From Allosphingosinicella deserti (GTDB taxonomy: Bacteria; Pseudomonadota; Alphaproteobacteria; Sphingomonadales; Sphingomonadaceae): 64,000 nucleotides of DNA. Location of the stretch: positions 248,001 through 312,000 of the forward strand of contig NZ_PXYI01000001.1 of the NCBI RefSeq assembly GCF_003012735.1, written 5' to 3'. The notes under the pieces are model-generated. The model worked only from the letters and a program-made list of their open reading frames with translations. It was not told the origin of the DNA and made no database searches. A program made the translations under genes and the position numbers. Each line of letters opens with the position of its first letter. Positions within the stretch are counted from its first letter, which is position 1. Below, piece after piece: positions 1 through 9,216 of this stretch.

Positions 1-1817
1 CGCGCGGCTTCGACGGCATCGTTGCCGTTCTGACTCGGCGTGCTCCAGAGCAGTCTCTGGCGGCCGCGGACTCCGCGCTGAAAGGCCTCGACCCGGATCG
101 GATAGCTTTTGCCGGCCTCGAGCCGGATCGCGCCGTCGAGAATGGATGGCGCGTCGCCGACGCCCCATTCGTCGACCACCGCCGTGTCGCCGATGAACAC
201 GCGGTAGCCGTTGTCGCTGGCGACCCGGAAGCGATGCTCGCCGGTCTCGGTCGGCGTGATCGTGCCGGTCCAGCGGATCGAGCTTTCACGGTCGCCCTGC
301 CAGTCGAACGCCGCATTGGGATTGGTGCGGGTTTCGCTGGGGGCGCCTTCCAGATTGGGGCCGCGGAAAATCTCCGCCTTGAGGCCGCGTGTGCTGCAGG
401 ACGCATCCGTGCAGAAGACGGCATCCGGCACCGGCGGCGCGGCCGGCCCGACGAGTCCGGTACCCTCGACGAACTCGATCTGCGCATCTGGAAATCGGGC
501 GCGAAGGCCGGCGAGGACGGTCACCGGCGCCGACGGCGTCCCGTTATAATTGCCGACCAGCGCATCGACATTGTCGGCATTGGGGCCGATCACGGCGATC
601 CGCCTCGGCGCCTGCTTCAGCGGAAGCAGCCCGTCATTCTTGAGCAACACCATCGACGCCTGCGCCATCTTCAGCGCCATCGCGCGATGTTCGGGCGTGT
701 CATTCTGTGCCGGCGTGATGCCGGCGAAGGGCAGGGACGCCGGCGGATCGAACAAGCCGAGCCGGATCCGGGCCTCGAACAGCCGGTGCAGCGCCTGATC
801 GACGACCGCCTCCGGCAACTGCCCGGCGCGCACCGCCGCGACGATATGCTCGGGCTCGGTGCTCATGTTGTTGCGATAGTCGCCGCAGATCAGGTCCATG
901 CCGGCCTTGAACCCGGCGGCGACGCCTTCGGCCGCCGTCTTGGTGTAACGGAGGCTGTCCTCGCGGAAGATGTTGGCGGCGGCGCCGCAATCGGAAACGA
1001 CGAAGCCCTTGAAGCCCCAGTCCTTGCGCAGCCGGGTGTCCATCAGATCTTCGCTGGCGCAGGCGGGGATCCCGTCCACGGCATTGTAGGCGCACATCAC
1101 CGAATAGACCTGCCCTTCCGTCACCGTGGCGCGGAATGCCGGAAGGTAGGTGTCCTCGAGATCGTGCGCGGAGGGGTGGACATCCTCCTTGTGGCGGTTC
1201 GATTCCGGGCCGCTGTGGACGGCATAATGTTTGGAGGTGGCGATCGTCTTGAAATATTTGGGATTGTCGCCCTGCAGGCCGCGGATGAAGGCGATACCGA
1301 CCCGCGACGTCAGATAGGGATCCTCGCCATAGGTCTCCTGGCCGCGGCCCCAGCGCGGATCGCGGAAGATGTTGATGTTGGGCGACCACACGGTGAGGCC
1401 GCGATACCAGTCGGTGCCGCCGTTCGGATGCACGCGCTCGGCATATTTGGCGCGGAATTCGGTGCTGATCACGTCGGCGACCGATTGCATCAGCGGCGCA
1501 TCCCACGATGCGGCCATGCCGATCGCCTGCGGGAAGACGGTGGCGATCCCGGCGCGCGCGACGCCGTGCAGCCCTTCGTTCCACCAATTATATTCGGGCA
1601 CGCCGAGGCGCGGGATGGCGGGCGCGGTATGGCCGAGCTGTCGCGCTTTCTCTTCCAGCGTCATCCGCGAGACGATATCCGCCGCGCGCTGCTCCACGCT
1701 GAGCGCAGGATTGCGATACGGTAGGATTGCGGATGAGGATTGCGCAAGCGCCACGCACGGCTGGGCTGCGGACGCGAGCAGGGCACAGGCGATCAGGATC
1801 TTCCGACTCACAAACAT
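1..1817 (-). CDS. Glycoside hydrolase family 3 enzyme with PA14 insert, 3' end outside window
   Basis: Exported exo-glycosidase of family GH3, probably a beta-glucosidase or beta-xylosidase that trims oligosaccharides. Reading in from the left edge there is an open frame of about 605 codons. It starts at an ATG preceded by AGAGGGAGG and has a signal peptide (hydrophobic stretch, then A-L-A-Q). The N-terminal barrel carries E-E-K-A-R-Q-L, the W-N-E-G-L-H-G-V segment and the V-V-S-D-C-G motif, whose Asp276 matches the GH3 nucleophile. The second domain begins near residue 375 (V-L-L-K-N-D-G-L-L-P-L). From about residue 477 a PA14-like sugar-binding domain is inserted and still running at the edge. 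The gene lies downstream of the TonB receptor on the same strand but has its own palindromic operator at 1857-1870. The family is certain; the exact substrate is not. Confidence 0.93.
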   Translation of the reverse strand, partial: MFVSRKILIACALLASAAQPCVALAQSSSAILPYRNPALSVEQRAADIVSRMTLEEKARQLGHTAPAIPRLGVPEYNWWNEGLHGVARAGIATVFPQAIGMAASWDAPLMQSVADVISTEFRAKYAERVHPNGGTDWYRGLTVWSPNINIFRDPRWGRGQETYGEDPYLTSRVGIAFIRGLQGDNPKYFKTIATSKHYAVHSGPESNRHKEDVHPSAHDLEDTYLPAFRATVTEGQVYSVMCAYNAVDGIPACASEDLMDTRLRKDWGFKGFVVSDCGAAANIFREDSLRYTKTAAEGVAAGFKAGMDLICGDYRNNMSTEPEHIVAAVRAGQLPEAVVDQALHRLFEARIRLGLFDPPASLPFAGITPAQNDTPEHRAMALKMAQASMVLLKNDGLLPLKQAPRRIAVIGPNADNVDALVGNYNGTPSAPVTVLAGLRARFPDAQIEFVEGTGLVGPAAPPVPDAVFCTDASCSTRGLKAEIFRGPNLEGAPSETRTNPNAAFDWQGDRESSIRWTGTITPTETGEHRFRVASDNGYRVFIGDTAVVDEWGVGDAPSILDGAIRLEAGKSYPIRVEAFQRGVRGRQRLLWSTPSQNGNDAVEAA

Positions 1818-1856
1818 CCTCCCTCTTCTCGTTTTTTGGGGAGCATAGACCTGCGA

Positions 1857-1870
1857 TGTTAACGCTACCA
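1857..1870. promoter_or_regulatory. Palindromic operator, TGNTANCGNTANCA type
   Basis: TGTTAACGCTACCA, an imperfect dyad (5 of 7 pairs) centred on CG, lies 40 bp before the GH3 start codon. Two further sites with the same 14-bp pattern precede xyloglucan genes at 49222 and 55614. LacI-family operators commonly have a central CG dyad of this kind, so a LacI-type regulator encoded elsewhere is the likely ligand; this is inference. Confidence 0.6.
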
Positions 1871-1945
1871 GAGGCATTCGCAGGTAAAAAAGAAGGCAAG
1901 CGGGTCTCGCCGCTCCGCCTCTCAGGTGACGCGGATGGGGTCCGT

Positions 1946-4900
1946 TCAGAACTTCACGCTGGCGCCGAGGAAGACTTCCGTGCCGAGCGTGTCGTAGGTC
2001 GCCGCGAAGGTGTTGTTGCGGACCTGCGAACTGCCCACCACCGGCGGCCTGGCGTTGAAAATGTTGTTGGCGCCGCCGAACAGCTGGAGGTTGTTCAGCA
2101 GATCGTAGGTGAAGGACAGATCGAAATAGTGCTTCGCCGGGAGCTTGGGATAGACGAGGTCGGCAAGGGCAGGGGCGGTCGTGCCGGCGCGTGACGGCAG
2201 CAGGTACCGGTCGACGGTGACGCTGTCGATGAAGCGGTGGCGGCCGCTCAGTGTCAGCGGCCCGGTGTCCCAGGAAATCCGCGTCACTCCGCGGAATTCC
2301 GGCACCGGTTCGCCGCAGGTGCTGCCGAACGCGCCGACGCAGTGATTCTTGATGTCGGGAAAGGCCTGCACCGGGGTCGAGGTGAGTTCGTTGGTCCAGG
2401 TCCAGTCGGTGCTGATGTCGATCCGGCTCCCGCCCGCGAACAGGCCAGAGGCGAGATCGATGCGGTAGCGCAGGGCGAAGTCGATGCCGGAGGTCTTGAG
2501 CGCGCCGGTGTTGGCGCTGCGGATCTGCGGCACGAACGGATCGTTCATCGCGCCGCTGTTGGGATCGCGGTTGATCGCCTGGCAGAACTCGCTCTCGGGA
2601 TCCTGCAGGATGTTGTAGCAGAGGTTCAGCGTGTTGTTCAGGCCGCCGCCTAGGGGCGAGATCGCGCCTTCCAGGTTGATGTTGAAATAGTCGACGCTCA
2701 TCCGAAGGTTCGGAAGGAAGCGCGGGGTCAGCACCGCGCCGACCGTCCAGGTGTCAGACACTTCCTCGCCGACGCTGGGGTTGCCGCCGAAATCGCCGGG
2801 GATGATCGAATTGGGCTGGACCCCGTCGGTGAACACAAGAGGCGCAGGAACGCCGGTGGCGATGCACACCTGGCGCACGGCCGCATTCTGCTGGCTCACC
2901 GGCTGGCGGCTTGAGCAGGGATCGATTGCACTCCCGACGATGCGCTGGGTGCCCCCGAACAGCTCGTTGACGTTGGGTGCCCGGATGGCGCGCTGATATT
3001 GCCCTCGGAAGGCGATATTGTCGTCCACCCGCCAGTCGAGCCCGCCGAGATAGGTCCACACCCCACCGACGCCTGACAGGTCATAGTCGGAGTAGCGGAA
3101 CGCGGCGTTGGCGGTGAGCGACTGGACGAGCGGCAATTCGTCGAGAAGTGGGATTCGGACCTCGCCATAGATCTCCTTGGCGGTGACGCTGCCGCCCGTC
3201 GGAAGGCCCGGGTTGAAGCCGGCGACGTCGCCGGAGCTCAGCACCTGATCGGGCGAGAATTCGGCGCTCGACTTCCGCCACTCGACACCGAGCGAGAAGC
3301 CGACCGGGCCGGCGGGCATGTCGAACATCGTGCCGGCGAGCGTCGCCGCCGCGACCTGCAGCTTTGCACTGGTGTTGTTGGTTGCGCGCACGCGCACCGC
3401 ATCGGCGCACGCGTCCGAGACGTTCTGGCCGAAGATGTTGCAGACCGGCGGGGCGCCGCCGACGGAGAGCAAGGCCGCCTGGATGCCGCTTCGCGACAGC
3501 GCGTTTTCAAGCTTCTCGGTCGTGTCTGTCCGCGCGTAGCTGTAATAGACGTCGTACTTCAGGTCGCGCAGGAAGCCCGGGGAAGCATCGCCGATATCGC
3601 CGCGGAAGCCGATTGCGGCGCGGTAGGTGTTGCGGATCGTGTCCGCTTGGCGCGGCCCGACCTCCTGATAGCGGCGGCCGGCGGTGATCACGGCAAGGCC
3701 GTCGCCGCGGACGGTGGTGCGCCGCGCAGGGCCGCTGGCGACCGTGGTCGTGCCGGTCTCCGCAAGATCGAGCTGGCGCAGCACTTCGCGCAATTGCGGC
3801 GTCAGGTAGGGATTGTTGACGTCGAACAGGGTTGGCACACCGAGATTGCTCGGCGCCAGCTGCGCTGCGATCGTGTTGCGGCTGTAGTGCAGCTCCAGAT
3901 AGCCGGTGATCGCGGGCGCGAAATCGAAATGGCTGAAGCTGTTGATCATCATTCGCTCTTGCGGGACGACCAGATAATTGTCGGGCGCGAGGTTGTAGTC
4001 GTCCTGCGGGGTGAGCGCCGGCCGTGCGGCCGCGCCGGCATCATCGAAGGTGAAGCCCCGGGATCCGAGGCCGCTCAGCCCGGCCGCGGCATAGGCCTCG
4101 TTCAGCGCCGCATTGGCGCCGCCGAAGGCGGGGATGCCGGAGAAGCGCCCGTTCGGGATGTCGCCGCTGCCGCCCGCGATGAAGCCGGGCTCGCCGCCGG
4201 CCTGACTGCAGGTCTGGCCGCCGGGCACCGGGAACGGCGTGCCCGGCGTGCGGGAACTTCCCGTCCCGGGCGCGACGCAGCCGTCCTGCAGCGATAGGAA
4301 GGCGAAACCGCCGCGATCCCCACGGGTTATGCCGCGCCGTTTCAGATAATTGGCGGAGACGACGACGTTGCCGCGGCCCTCGGAGAAGTTGCCGCCGACG
4401 GTCAGGTCGACACTGTAGTTCGGAGTCCAGGTTGCGCTGTCGCTATTATGCTGACCGCGAAGTTCCACCCCTTCGAAATCGTCGCGCATGAGGAAGTTGA
4501 CGACGCCGGTGATCGCGTCGGAACCGTAGACGGCCGACGATCCGCCGGTCACGATCTCGATCCGCTCGACCAGCGACGATGGGATGGTGTTGATGTCGGT
4601 GACCTGGTCGGGCCCGGAGATCGCGAAGCGGCGGCCGTTAACGAGCACCAGATTGCGAGTCGCGCCGAAGCCGCGGAGATTGATGTCCGCGGTGCCGCCC
4701 GGAACGGTATTGCCTGTGGCTCCGCCGTTGGTCGACGGAATGAATTGCGGGGTTTCGCCAAGTATTTCCTCGAGGTTCGTCCGGCCCGAAAGCTGAATGT
4801 CGGTCTGGTCGACGAGCGAGACGGGAGTCGAGGCATCGAAGCCCTCACGCGCGATCCGCGAGCCGGTGACCACGATCGGTCCCTCGTCGGAGCGCGCTTC

Positions 4901-5038
4901 GGGCGTGTCTTCAGACTGGCTCGCCACTGCATCTTGCGTCTGCTGCGTCGCTGCCTGGCCGGCGAGCGCCGGAGATGCGGTGACGATCGCCAGCAGGGCC
5001 GTTGTACGCAGCAGGCTTTCGGAAGTCTTGGTCATCAT
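1946..5038 (-). CDS. TonB-dependent outer membrane receptor (carbohydrate type)
   Basis: Outer membrane active transporter, predicted to import oligosaccharides with TonB/ExbB energy. The 1030-residue product has a signal peptide (about 27 residues), a short linker, and a plug domain opening with I-V-V-T-G-S-R-I near residue 53. The plug continues with I-N-L-R-G-F-G and R-I-E-I-V-T-G-G-S-S-A-V-Y-G-S-D-A, typical of receptors found beside glycoside hydrolases in sphingomonads and Caulobacter. The beta-barrel ends in a terminal Phe, as outer membrane insertion requires. The ATG at 5038 follows AGGGGAGGAT; an upstream extension of the frame to 5206 has no such site. It is transcribed towards GH3 and diverges from the Gfo/Idh-GH-GH43 operon, which suggests a xylan- or arabinan-derived ligand. 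The ligand itself cannot be read from sequence. Confidence 0.93.
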   Translation of the reverse strand: MMTKTSESLLRTTALLAIVTASPALAGQAATQQTQDAVASQSEDTPEARSDEGPIVVTGSRIAREGFDASTPVSLVDQTDIQLSGRTNLEEILGETPQFIPSTNGGATGNTVPGGTADINLRGFGATRNLVLVNGRRFAISGPDQVTDINTIPSSLVERIEIVTGGSSAVYGSDAITGVVNFLMRDDFEGVELRGQHNSDSATWTPNYSVDLTVGGNFSEGRGNVVVSANYLKRRGITRGDRGGFAFLSLQDGCVAPGTGSSRTPGTPFPVPGGQTCSQAGGEPGFIAGGSGDIPNGRFSGIPAFGGANAALNEAYAAAGLSGLGSRGFTFDDAGAAARPALTPQDDYNLAPDNYLVVPQERMMINSFSHFDFAPAITGYLELHYSRNTIAAQLAPSNLGVPTLFDVNNPYLTPQLREVLRQLDLAETGTTTVASGPARRTTVRGDGLAVITAGRRYQEVGPRQADTIRNTYRAAIGFRGDIGDASPGFLRDLKYDVYYSYARTDTTEKLENALSRSGIQAALLSVGGAPPVCNIFGQNVSDACADAVRVRATNNTSAKLQVAAATLAGTMFDMPAGPVGFSLGVEWRKSSAEFSPDQVLSSGDVAGFNPGLPTGGSVTAKEIYGEVRIPLLDELPLVQSLTANAAFRYSDYDLSGVGGVWTYLGGLDWRVDDNIAFRGQYQRAIRAPNVNELFGGTQRIVGSAIDPCSSRQPVSQQNAAVRQVCIATGVPAPLVFTDGVQPNSIIPGDFGGNPSVGEEVSDTWTVGAVLTPRFLPNLRMSVDYFNINLEGAISPLGGGLNNTLNLCYNILQDPESEFCQAINRDPNSGAMNDPFVPQIRSANTGALKTSGIDFALRYRIDLASGLFAGGSRIDISTDWTWTNELTSTPVQAFPDIKNHCVGAFGSTCGEPVPEFRGVTRISWDTGPLTLSGRHRFIDSVTVDRYLLPSRAGTTAPALADLVYPKLPAKHYFDLSFTYDLLNNLQLFGGANNIFNARPPVVGSSQVRNNTFAATYDTLGTEVFLGASVKF

Positions 5039-5178
5039 ATCCTCCCCTTGGCGTTTCGTGAGCGCGTGCCGCGCCCGGTCTTGTCGCCGGGCTGCCGCGG
5101 CAGCGTGGATTGGACGCAATTCTCCTCCCCCGCAGGCGCCTGCTGCGGATGAACCATATCCCATATGTTGAGACGCAA

Positions 5179-5193
5179 TACTACAAAGTGGTA
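5179..5193. promoter_or_regulatory. 15-bp dyad upstream of TonB receptor
   Basis: TACTACAAAGTGGTA pairs at 5 of 6 positions around a central AAA. It lies about 140 bp before the receptor start codon, a plausible place for a repressor or activator site. No matching regulator is nearby, so its function is a guess. Confidence 0.3.
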
Positions 5194-5239
5194 GGCTGAA
5201 CGTCAAGACTAAGTTGCGCCGTTAGTTTCGATCGCTCGG

Positions 5240-5276
5240 GATCAACTTGGTTCGACTGCGGCTCGGCAAGTTGATC
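5240..5276. repeat. Perfect 10-bp inverted repeat with 17-bp spacer
   Basis: GATCAACTTG at 5240-5249 is repeated exactly as its reverse complement at 5267-5276. Arm centres are 27 bp apart. It sits between divergent promoters, so a two-site operator is possible; on RNA it could also form a stem with a 17-nt loop, but there is no following T-run and both flanking genes point away. Confidence 0.5.
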
Positions 5277-5409
5277 AGGGAATTATGTCTGAGTTAATTT
5301 TACCTATGTCAGATATTTGATTGAGTGTTGCGCATGTTGGGATTGTCGGCCATCTTGTGGAACCGAAGGGCGCTGCGTGGATGGCGTCCTCGATGAGGAC
5401 GAGGGTGAG

Positions 5410-6930
5410 ATGGACCAGCATTCAGACGATCACGGCGCCGACAACCGCACGCGCGACAATCAGGGGGGCGGCAGTCAGGGCGTCGGCCGCCGGGCCGTTA
5501 TGGCGGGGCTGGTGGGCGGCGCAGCGGCGGCGGCCGCTTCGTTGCAGCCGGTTCCCGCGCAGGCGGCGGCGGCGCGTCGGCGCACGTTCGTGCAGGTCGG
5601 CTGCGGCAGCCGCGCGCGCATGTTCCAGGATGCGATCTGGGGTCCGCACAAGGCGACGAGCCGACTTGCGGCGATCTGCGACACCAATCCCGGCCGCCTC
5701 GCTTACGCCGCACGCCGCGCCACCGAAGCGGGAGCCCCCGCTCCGAAGACCTATCTCGCCGCCGATTTCGCGAGGATGCTGAGCGATCATCGGCCCGATG
5801 CGGTGATCGTCACCACGCCGGACGCGTTCCACGTCGATTACATCGTCCGCGCGCTCGATGCCGGCATCGATGTGATCACCGAAAAGCCGATGACCACCGA
5901 CGCCGCCAAGGCGCAGGCGATCCTCGACGCAGTGAAGCGCAGCGGTCGCCACGTCCGGGTGACCTTCAACTATCGTTACGCGCCGTTCCGCACCCAGGTG
6001 AAGGAAATGTTGATGGCGGGCGAGATCGGCGATGTCCTCTCGGTCGATTTCACCTGGCTGCTCAACACCGTCCACGGCGCCGACTATTTCCGTCGGTGGC
6101 ACAGCAACAAGGCGATTTCCGGCGGGCTGATGGTACACAAGGCGACCCACCATTTCGATCTGGTCAATTGGTGGCTGTCGGACGTACCGGCAACGGTCGA
6201 TGCCAAGGGCAAGCGCCAATTCTACACGCCCGAAACGGCGCGGCGGATGGGGCTTTCCGGTCCCCACCAACGCTGCCGAACCTGCCCCGAAAAGGACAAG
6301 TGCAATTTCTACCTCGATATCGCCGCCGATCCGGGGCTGAAGGCGCTGTACGTCGATAATGAGCGCTACGACGGCTATTTCCGCGATCAATGCGTTTGGC
6401 GGCCGGAGATCAGCATCGAGGACACGATGAACGTGATCGTCGGCTATGAAGGCGGCGCGACCTTGTCCTACAGCCTCAATGCCTTCAATGCCTGGGAAGG
6501 CTATCACGTGGCCTTCAACGGTACCAAGGGGCGGTTGGAACATTCCGTCGTCGAGCAGGCCTATGTCGCCGGCGCGACGATGGCGCAGGGCGCAAGCGAC
6601 GAGGATGCGGTGACCACCCGCATCGTACCGCTGCGCGGCGCGCCGCGGCCGATCAAGGTCCGCACCGGCGAAGGCGGTCATGGCGGCGGTGATGCGGTGA
6701 TGCTCGCCGATTTGTTCGATCCCGCGGCGCCCGAGGATCCGTTGCTGCGCGCCGCCGACGAGCGCGCCGGCGCCTGCTCGATCCTGATCGGAATCGCCGC
6801 CAACCAATGTTTCAAGACGGGCAAGGAAGTGAAGATCGCCGATCTCGTCACCGGCCTGCGCAGGCCCGATCTGCCGCCGATGCCGAGCCACAGCCAGCCG
6901 GTGCCGATGCCGCCCCGGGTGGTGCGCTGA
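5410..6930 (+). CDS. Gfo/Idh/MocA-family oxidoreductase with Tat signal
   Basis: NAD(P)-dependent sugar oxidoreductase or a glycosidase-like relative, predicted to be exported folded to the periplasm. The 506-residue product starts at an ATG after GAGGGTGAG. It carries a twin-arginine leader (G-R-R-A-V-M then a long Ala-rich helix ending A-Q-A). The Rossmann domain follows with V-G-C-G-S-R, then the family motif E-K-P-M-T-T and the H-K-A-T-H-H-F-D segment in the C-terminal half. Between these lies a cysteine cluster, C289-x2-C292-x5-C298 with C328 further on, that could bind a metal or form disulfides. It is followed after 13 bp by a glycosidase gene and then GH43, so it most likely modifies the released sugars. 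Exported Gfo/Idh proteins with sugar-acid or glycosidase (GH109-like) activity are known, so the reaction remains open. Confidence 0.85.
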   Translation: MDQHSDDHGADNRTRDNQGGGSQGVGRRAVMAGLVGGAAAAAASLQPVPAQAAAARRRTFVQVGCGSRARMFQDAIWGPHKATSRLAAICDTNPGRLAYAARRATEAGAPAPKTYLAADFARMLSDHRPDAVIVTTPDAFHVDYIVRALDAGIDVITEKPMTTDAAKAQAILDAVKRSGRHVRVTFNYRYAPFRTQVKEMLMAGEIGDVLSVDFTWLLNTVHGADYFRRWHSNKAISGGLMVHKATHHFDLVNWWLSDVPATVDAKGKRQFYTPETARRMGLSGPHQRCRTCPEKDKCNFYLDIAADPGLKALYVDNERYDGYFRDQCVWRPEISIEDTMNVIVGYEGGATLSYSLNAFNAWEGYHVAFNGTKGRLEHSVVEQAYVAGATMAQGASDEDAVTTRIVPLRGAPRPIKVRTGEGGHGGGDAVMLADLFDPAAPEDPLLRAADERAGACSILIGIAANQCFKTGKEVKIADLVTGLRRPDLPPMPSHSQPVPMPPRVVR

Positions 6931-6943
6931 ACCGGTGAAGGCG

Positions 6944-9199
6944 ATGCGCGTGGGCAAGGGGTTTGCCGCACTGCTGGGCCTGCTGGGTCTGCTCGGCTTC
7001 GCCTCAGTTGCTCTGGCCGCAGAGCCGATCGACCGCCGCGCACTGGTCACGCGCCACAGCCCGAAACTGGACGCGATCGACCCGCACGCGCCGCTGATGG
7101 TCGGCAACGGCACACTGGGCTTCACCGCCGATATCACGGGATTGCAGACCTTCCCGGACCGTTATTCCGCGCTCGCCCCCCTCCTGACGATGGCGCAATG
7201 GGCGTGGCACAGCTTCCCCAATGCGAACGGCTATTCGGAGACGGACGGACTGGTCGATGTCGCCGTGCCGGAGCGCGGCACGCAGCCTTATGCCTGGATG
7301 CACGACTGGTCCGAGGCGGAGCGCCGGCCGGCGCTCACCTGGCTTCGAGAGAATCCGCATCGCTTCTCGCTTGGCCGGATCGCGCTGGCGATGGTCGGGG
7401 CCGACGGAAAAGCCGCGACGTTCGAGGACATCTCGGCCACGCGCCAGCATCTCGATCTGTGGACCGGGACGCTCTCCAGCCGCTTCCGCTTCGGCGGCGA
7501 GGATGTGGCGGTCGAAACGCGCGTGCACCCGGACCGCGACATGGTCCTGATCTCGATCCGCTCACCGCTCGTGGCGACGGGCCGGATCGGGGTCGACGTC
7601 CGCTTCCCCGGCGTCGCGGCGAAGCTCAATCCCGATCCGTCCGACTGGACCCGGGACTCGGCGCACAGGACGAACGTCGCTGCCGAGGCGCCCGGCCGGA
7701 TGCTGGTCGAGCGGCGGCTGGATGACACGGTCTATTGGTCCGAGATCCTGTCCCCCAGCGCGCGGATCGAGATACGTGGCCCGCACACGGTGCATATCGC
7801 CGGCAGAGGTGACCGGCTGCTGGTCTCGGTGAGCTTCGAGCAGCAACGGTCGGCCCCGCAAGCCATCGACATTGCGCGCGCCACCGCCGATGTCGCGGCG
7901 CATTGGCAGACCTATTGGACTACGGGCGGCGCGATCGATTTCTCCGGTAGCACCGATCCGCGCGCGGCCGAGCTGGAGCGCCGCGTCATCCTCTCGCGCT
8001 ACCTCGCGGCGATCAACCAGGCGGGCGAGGTCCCGCCGCAGGAGGAAGGCCTTTTCTCCAACAGCTGGAACGGCAAGTTCCACCTCGAGATGCACGCCTG
8101 GCATTCCGGCCATTTCGCCACCTGGGATCAGGCGGATCGGCTCGAACGCAGCCTCGGCTGGTATCTCGAGCATCTGCCCAGCGCGCAGGCGGAAGCCCGG
8201 CGGCACAAGGTCGACGGTGCCTGGTGGCCGAAGATGGTGGGGCCGGAAGGGCGCAACAGCCCGAGCACGATCAACCCATTCATCATGTGGCAGCAGCCGC
8301 ATCCGATCTATCTTGCCGAGCTCGTCTACCGCGCAAGACCGTCGCCAGATGTCCTCGCCCGCTACGCGGCAGTGGTCGAGGAGACGGCCAGGCTGCTCGC
8401 TACCTGGCCGCGCTGGGATGCTTCGTCCGGCCGCTATCGGCTCGGGCCGCCGATCATTCCGGTGCAGGAGAATCACGCGCCGCTGACGACGCTCAATCCG
8501 ACGTTCGAGATCGAATATTTCCGCTGGGGTCTGGAAACGGCGCAAGCGTGGCGGATGCGGCGGGGTCTTGCCCGGGAGGCCCACTGGGACGCTGTGATCG
8601 CGAAGCTGTCGCCGCCGCCCGAACGAAACGGCCTTTATCTGCCCGTCGAAAGCGCGCCTGATTTCTGGACGATCTCCGCATTGCCGCAGTGCAGCCGCCA
8701 TGCAACCGCACCCACCTGCCTCAACCGCGACCATCCGTCCTTCCTGATGGCCTATGGCCTCATCGCCGGCGCGCGAACCGATCCGGCGACGATGCGCCGC
8801 ACCCTGGCGGCGACCGAGGCGCATTGGGACACGCGGCAGACCTGGGGCTGGGATTTTCCGATGGTCGCGATGGCTGCGGCTCGCCTCGGCGAGCCAGAGA
8901 AAGCGGTCGACTGGCTGTTCAAGGATCTGCCCAACAACCGCTGGGGCGCCAGCGGCATGACTCCGCGCGTTCACCTCGAGGAGCATGCCGCCGCCTTCGT
9001 GCCGGGTGCGGGTGCCGGGGAAAGCCCCGACGGCCCTGGATTTCGCCGCGCCGCCGAGACCTATTTCCCGTCCAACGGATCGCTGCTGCTCGCGGTCGGG
9101 ATGATGGCCGCAGGCTGGGACGGCTCGAGCGGCCATGCGCCCGGCTTCCCGAAACAGGGCTGGAGAGTGCAGGTCGAGAATATCCGGCCGCTGCCATGA
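6944..9199 (+). CDS. Exported (alpha/alpha)6 six-hairpin glycosidase-like protein
   Basis: Predicted periplasmic glycoside hydrolase of 751 residues. It starts at the ATG after GAAGG; an in-frame GTG nine bases earlier is less likely. A clear signal peptide (Leu-rich, ending A-L-A-A-E) is followed by an N-terminal beta-sandwich region. From about residue 340 an alpha-helical part carries W-N-G-K-F-H-L-E-M-H-A-W-H and G-H-F-A-T-W, which resemble the catalytic-domain signatures of GH65/GH95-like six-hairpin enzymes. The best catalytic candidates are the Glu in H-L-E-M-H and acidic residues in F-E-I-E-Y-F. It is sandwiched between the Gfo/Idh and GH43 genes and ends in ATGA, next to the GH43 start. 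The superfamily is fairly sure; no specific CAZy family could be assigned by eye. Confidence 0.7.
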   Translation: MRVGKGFAALLGLLGLLGFASVALAAEPIDRRALVTRHSPKLDAIDPHAPLMVGNGTLGFTADITGLQTFPDRYSALAPLLTMAQWAWHSFPNANGYSETDGLVDVAVPERGTQPYAWMHDWSEAERRPALTWLRENPHRFSLGRIALAMVGADGKAATFEDISATRQHLDLWTGTLSSRFRFGGEDVAVETRVHPDRDMVLISIRSPLVATGRIGVDVRFPGVAAKLNPDPSDWTRDSAHRTNVAAEAPGRMLVERRLDDTVYWSEILSPSARIEIRGPHTVHIAGRGDRLLVSVSFEQQRSAPQAIDIARATADVAAHWQTYWTTGGAIDFSGSTDPRAAELERRVILSRYLAAINQAGEVPPQEEGLFSNSWNGKFHLEMHAWHSGHFATWDQADRLERSLGWYLEHLPSAQAEARRHKVDGAWWPKMVGPEGRNSPSTINPFIMWQQPHPIYLAELVYRARPSPDVLARYAAVVEETARLLATWPRWDASSGRYRLGPPIIPVQENHAPLTTLNPTFEIEYFRWGLETAQAWRMRRGLAREAHWDAVIAKLSPPPERNGLYLPVESAPDFWTISALPQCSRHATAPTCLNRDHPSFLMAYGLIAGARTDPATMRRTLAATEAHWDTRQTWGWDFPMVAMAAARLGEPEKAVDWLFKDLPNNRWGASGMTPRVHLEEHAAAFVPGAGAGESPDGPGFRRAAETYFPSNGSLLLAVGMMAAGWDGSSGHAPGFPKQGWRVQVENIRPLP

Positions 9200-9216
9200 G
9201 AGACAAAGGAGGGAAG

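Larger units (their letters stand above)
5039..5409. other. Divergent intergenic region between TonB receptor and oxidoreductase operon
   Basis: This 371-bp stretch has no convincing gene. It is AT-richer than its surroundings in its middle (about 5280-5325) and must hold the promoters of both divergent units. Three dyads or repeats are visible: the 15-bp dyad at 5179, the long perfect inverted repeat at 5240-5276, and a pair ATGTCTGA/ATGTCAGA at roughly 5284 and 5307. A frame in the region reads through to the oxidoreductase from 5317 but lacks a ribosome binding site or signal-peptide logic. Confidence 0.6.

Noticed and set aside
234-1724. Long plus-strand frame opposite the GH3 gene
   Set aside because: The minus-strand frame gives a full GH3 protein with signal peptide and catalytic motif. 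The plus frame has Arg/Gly-rich composition typical of the antisense of GC-rich genes.
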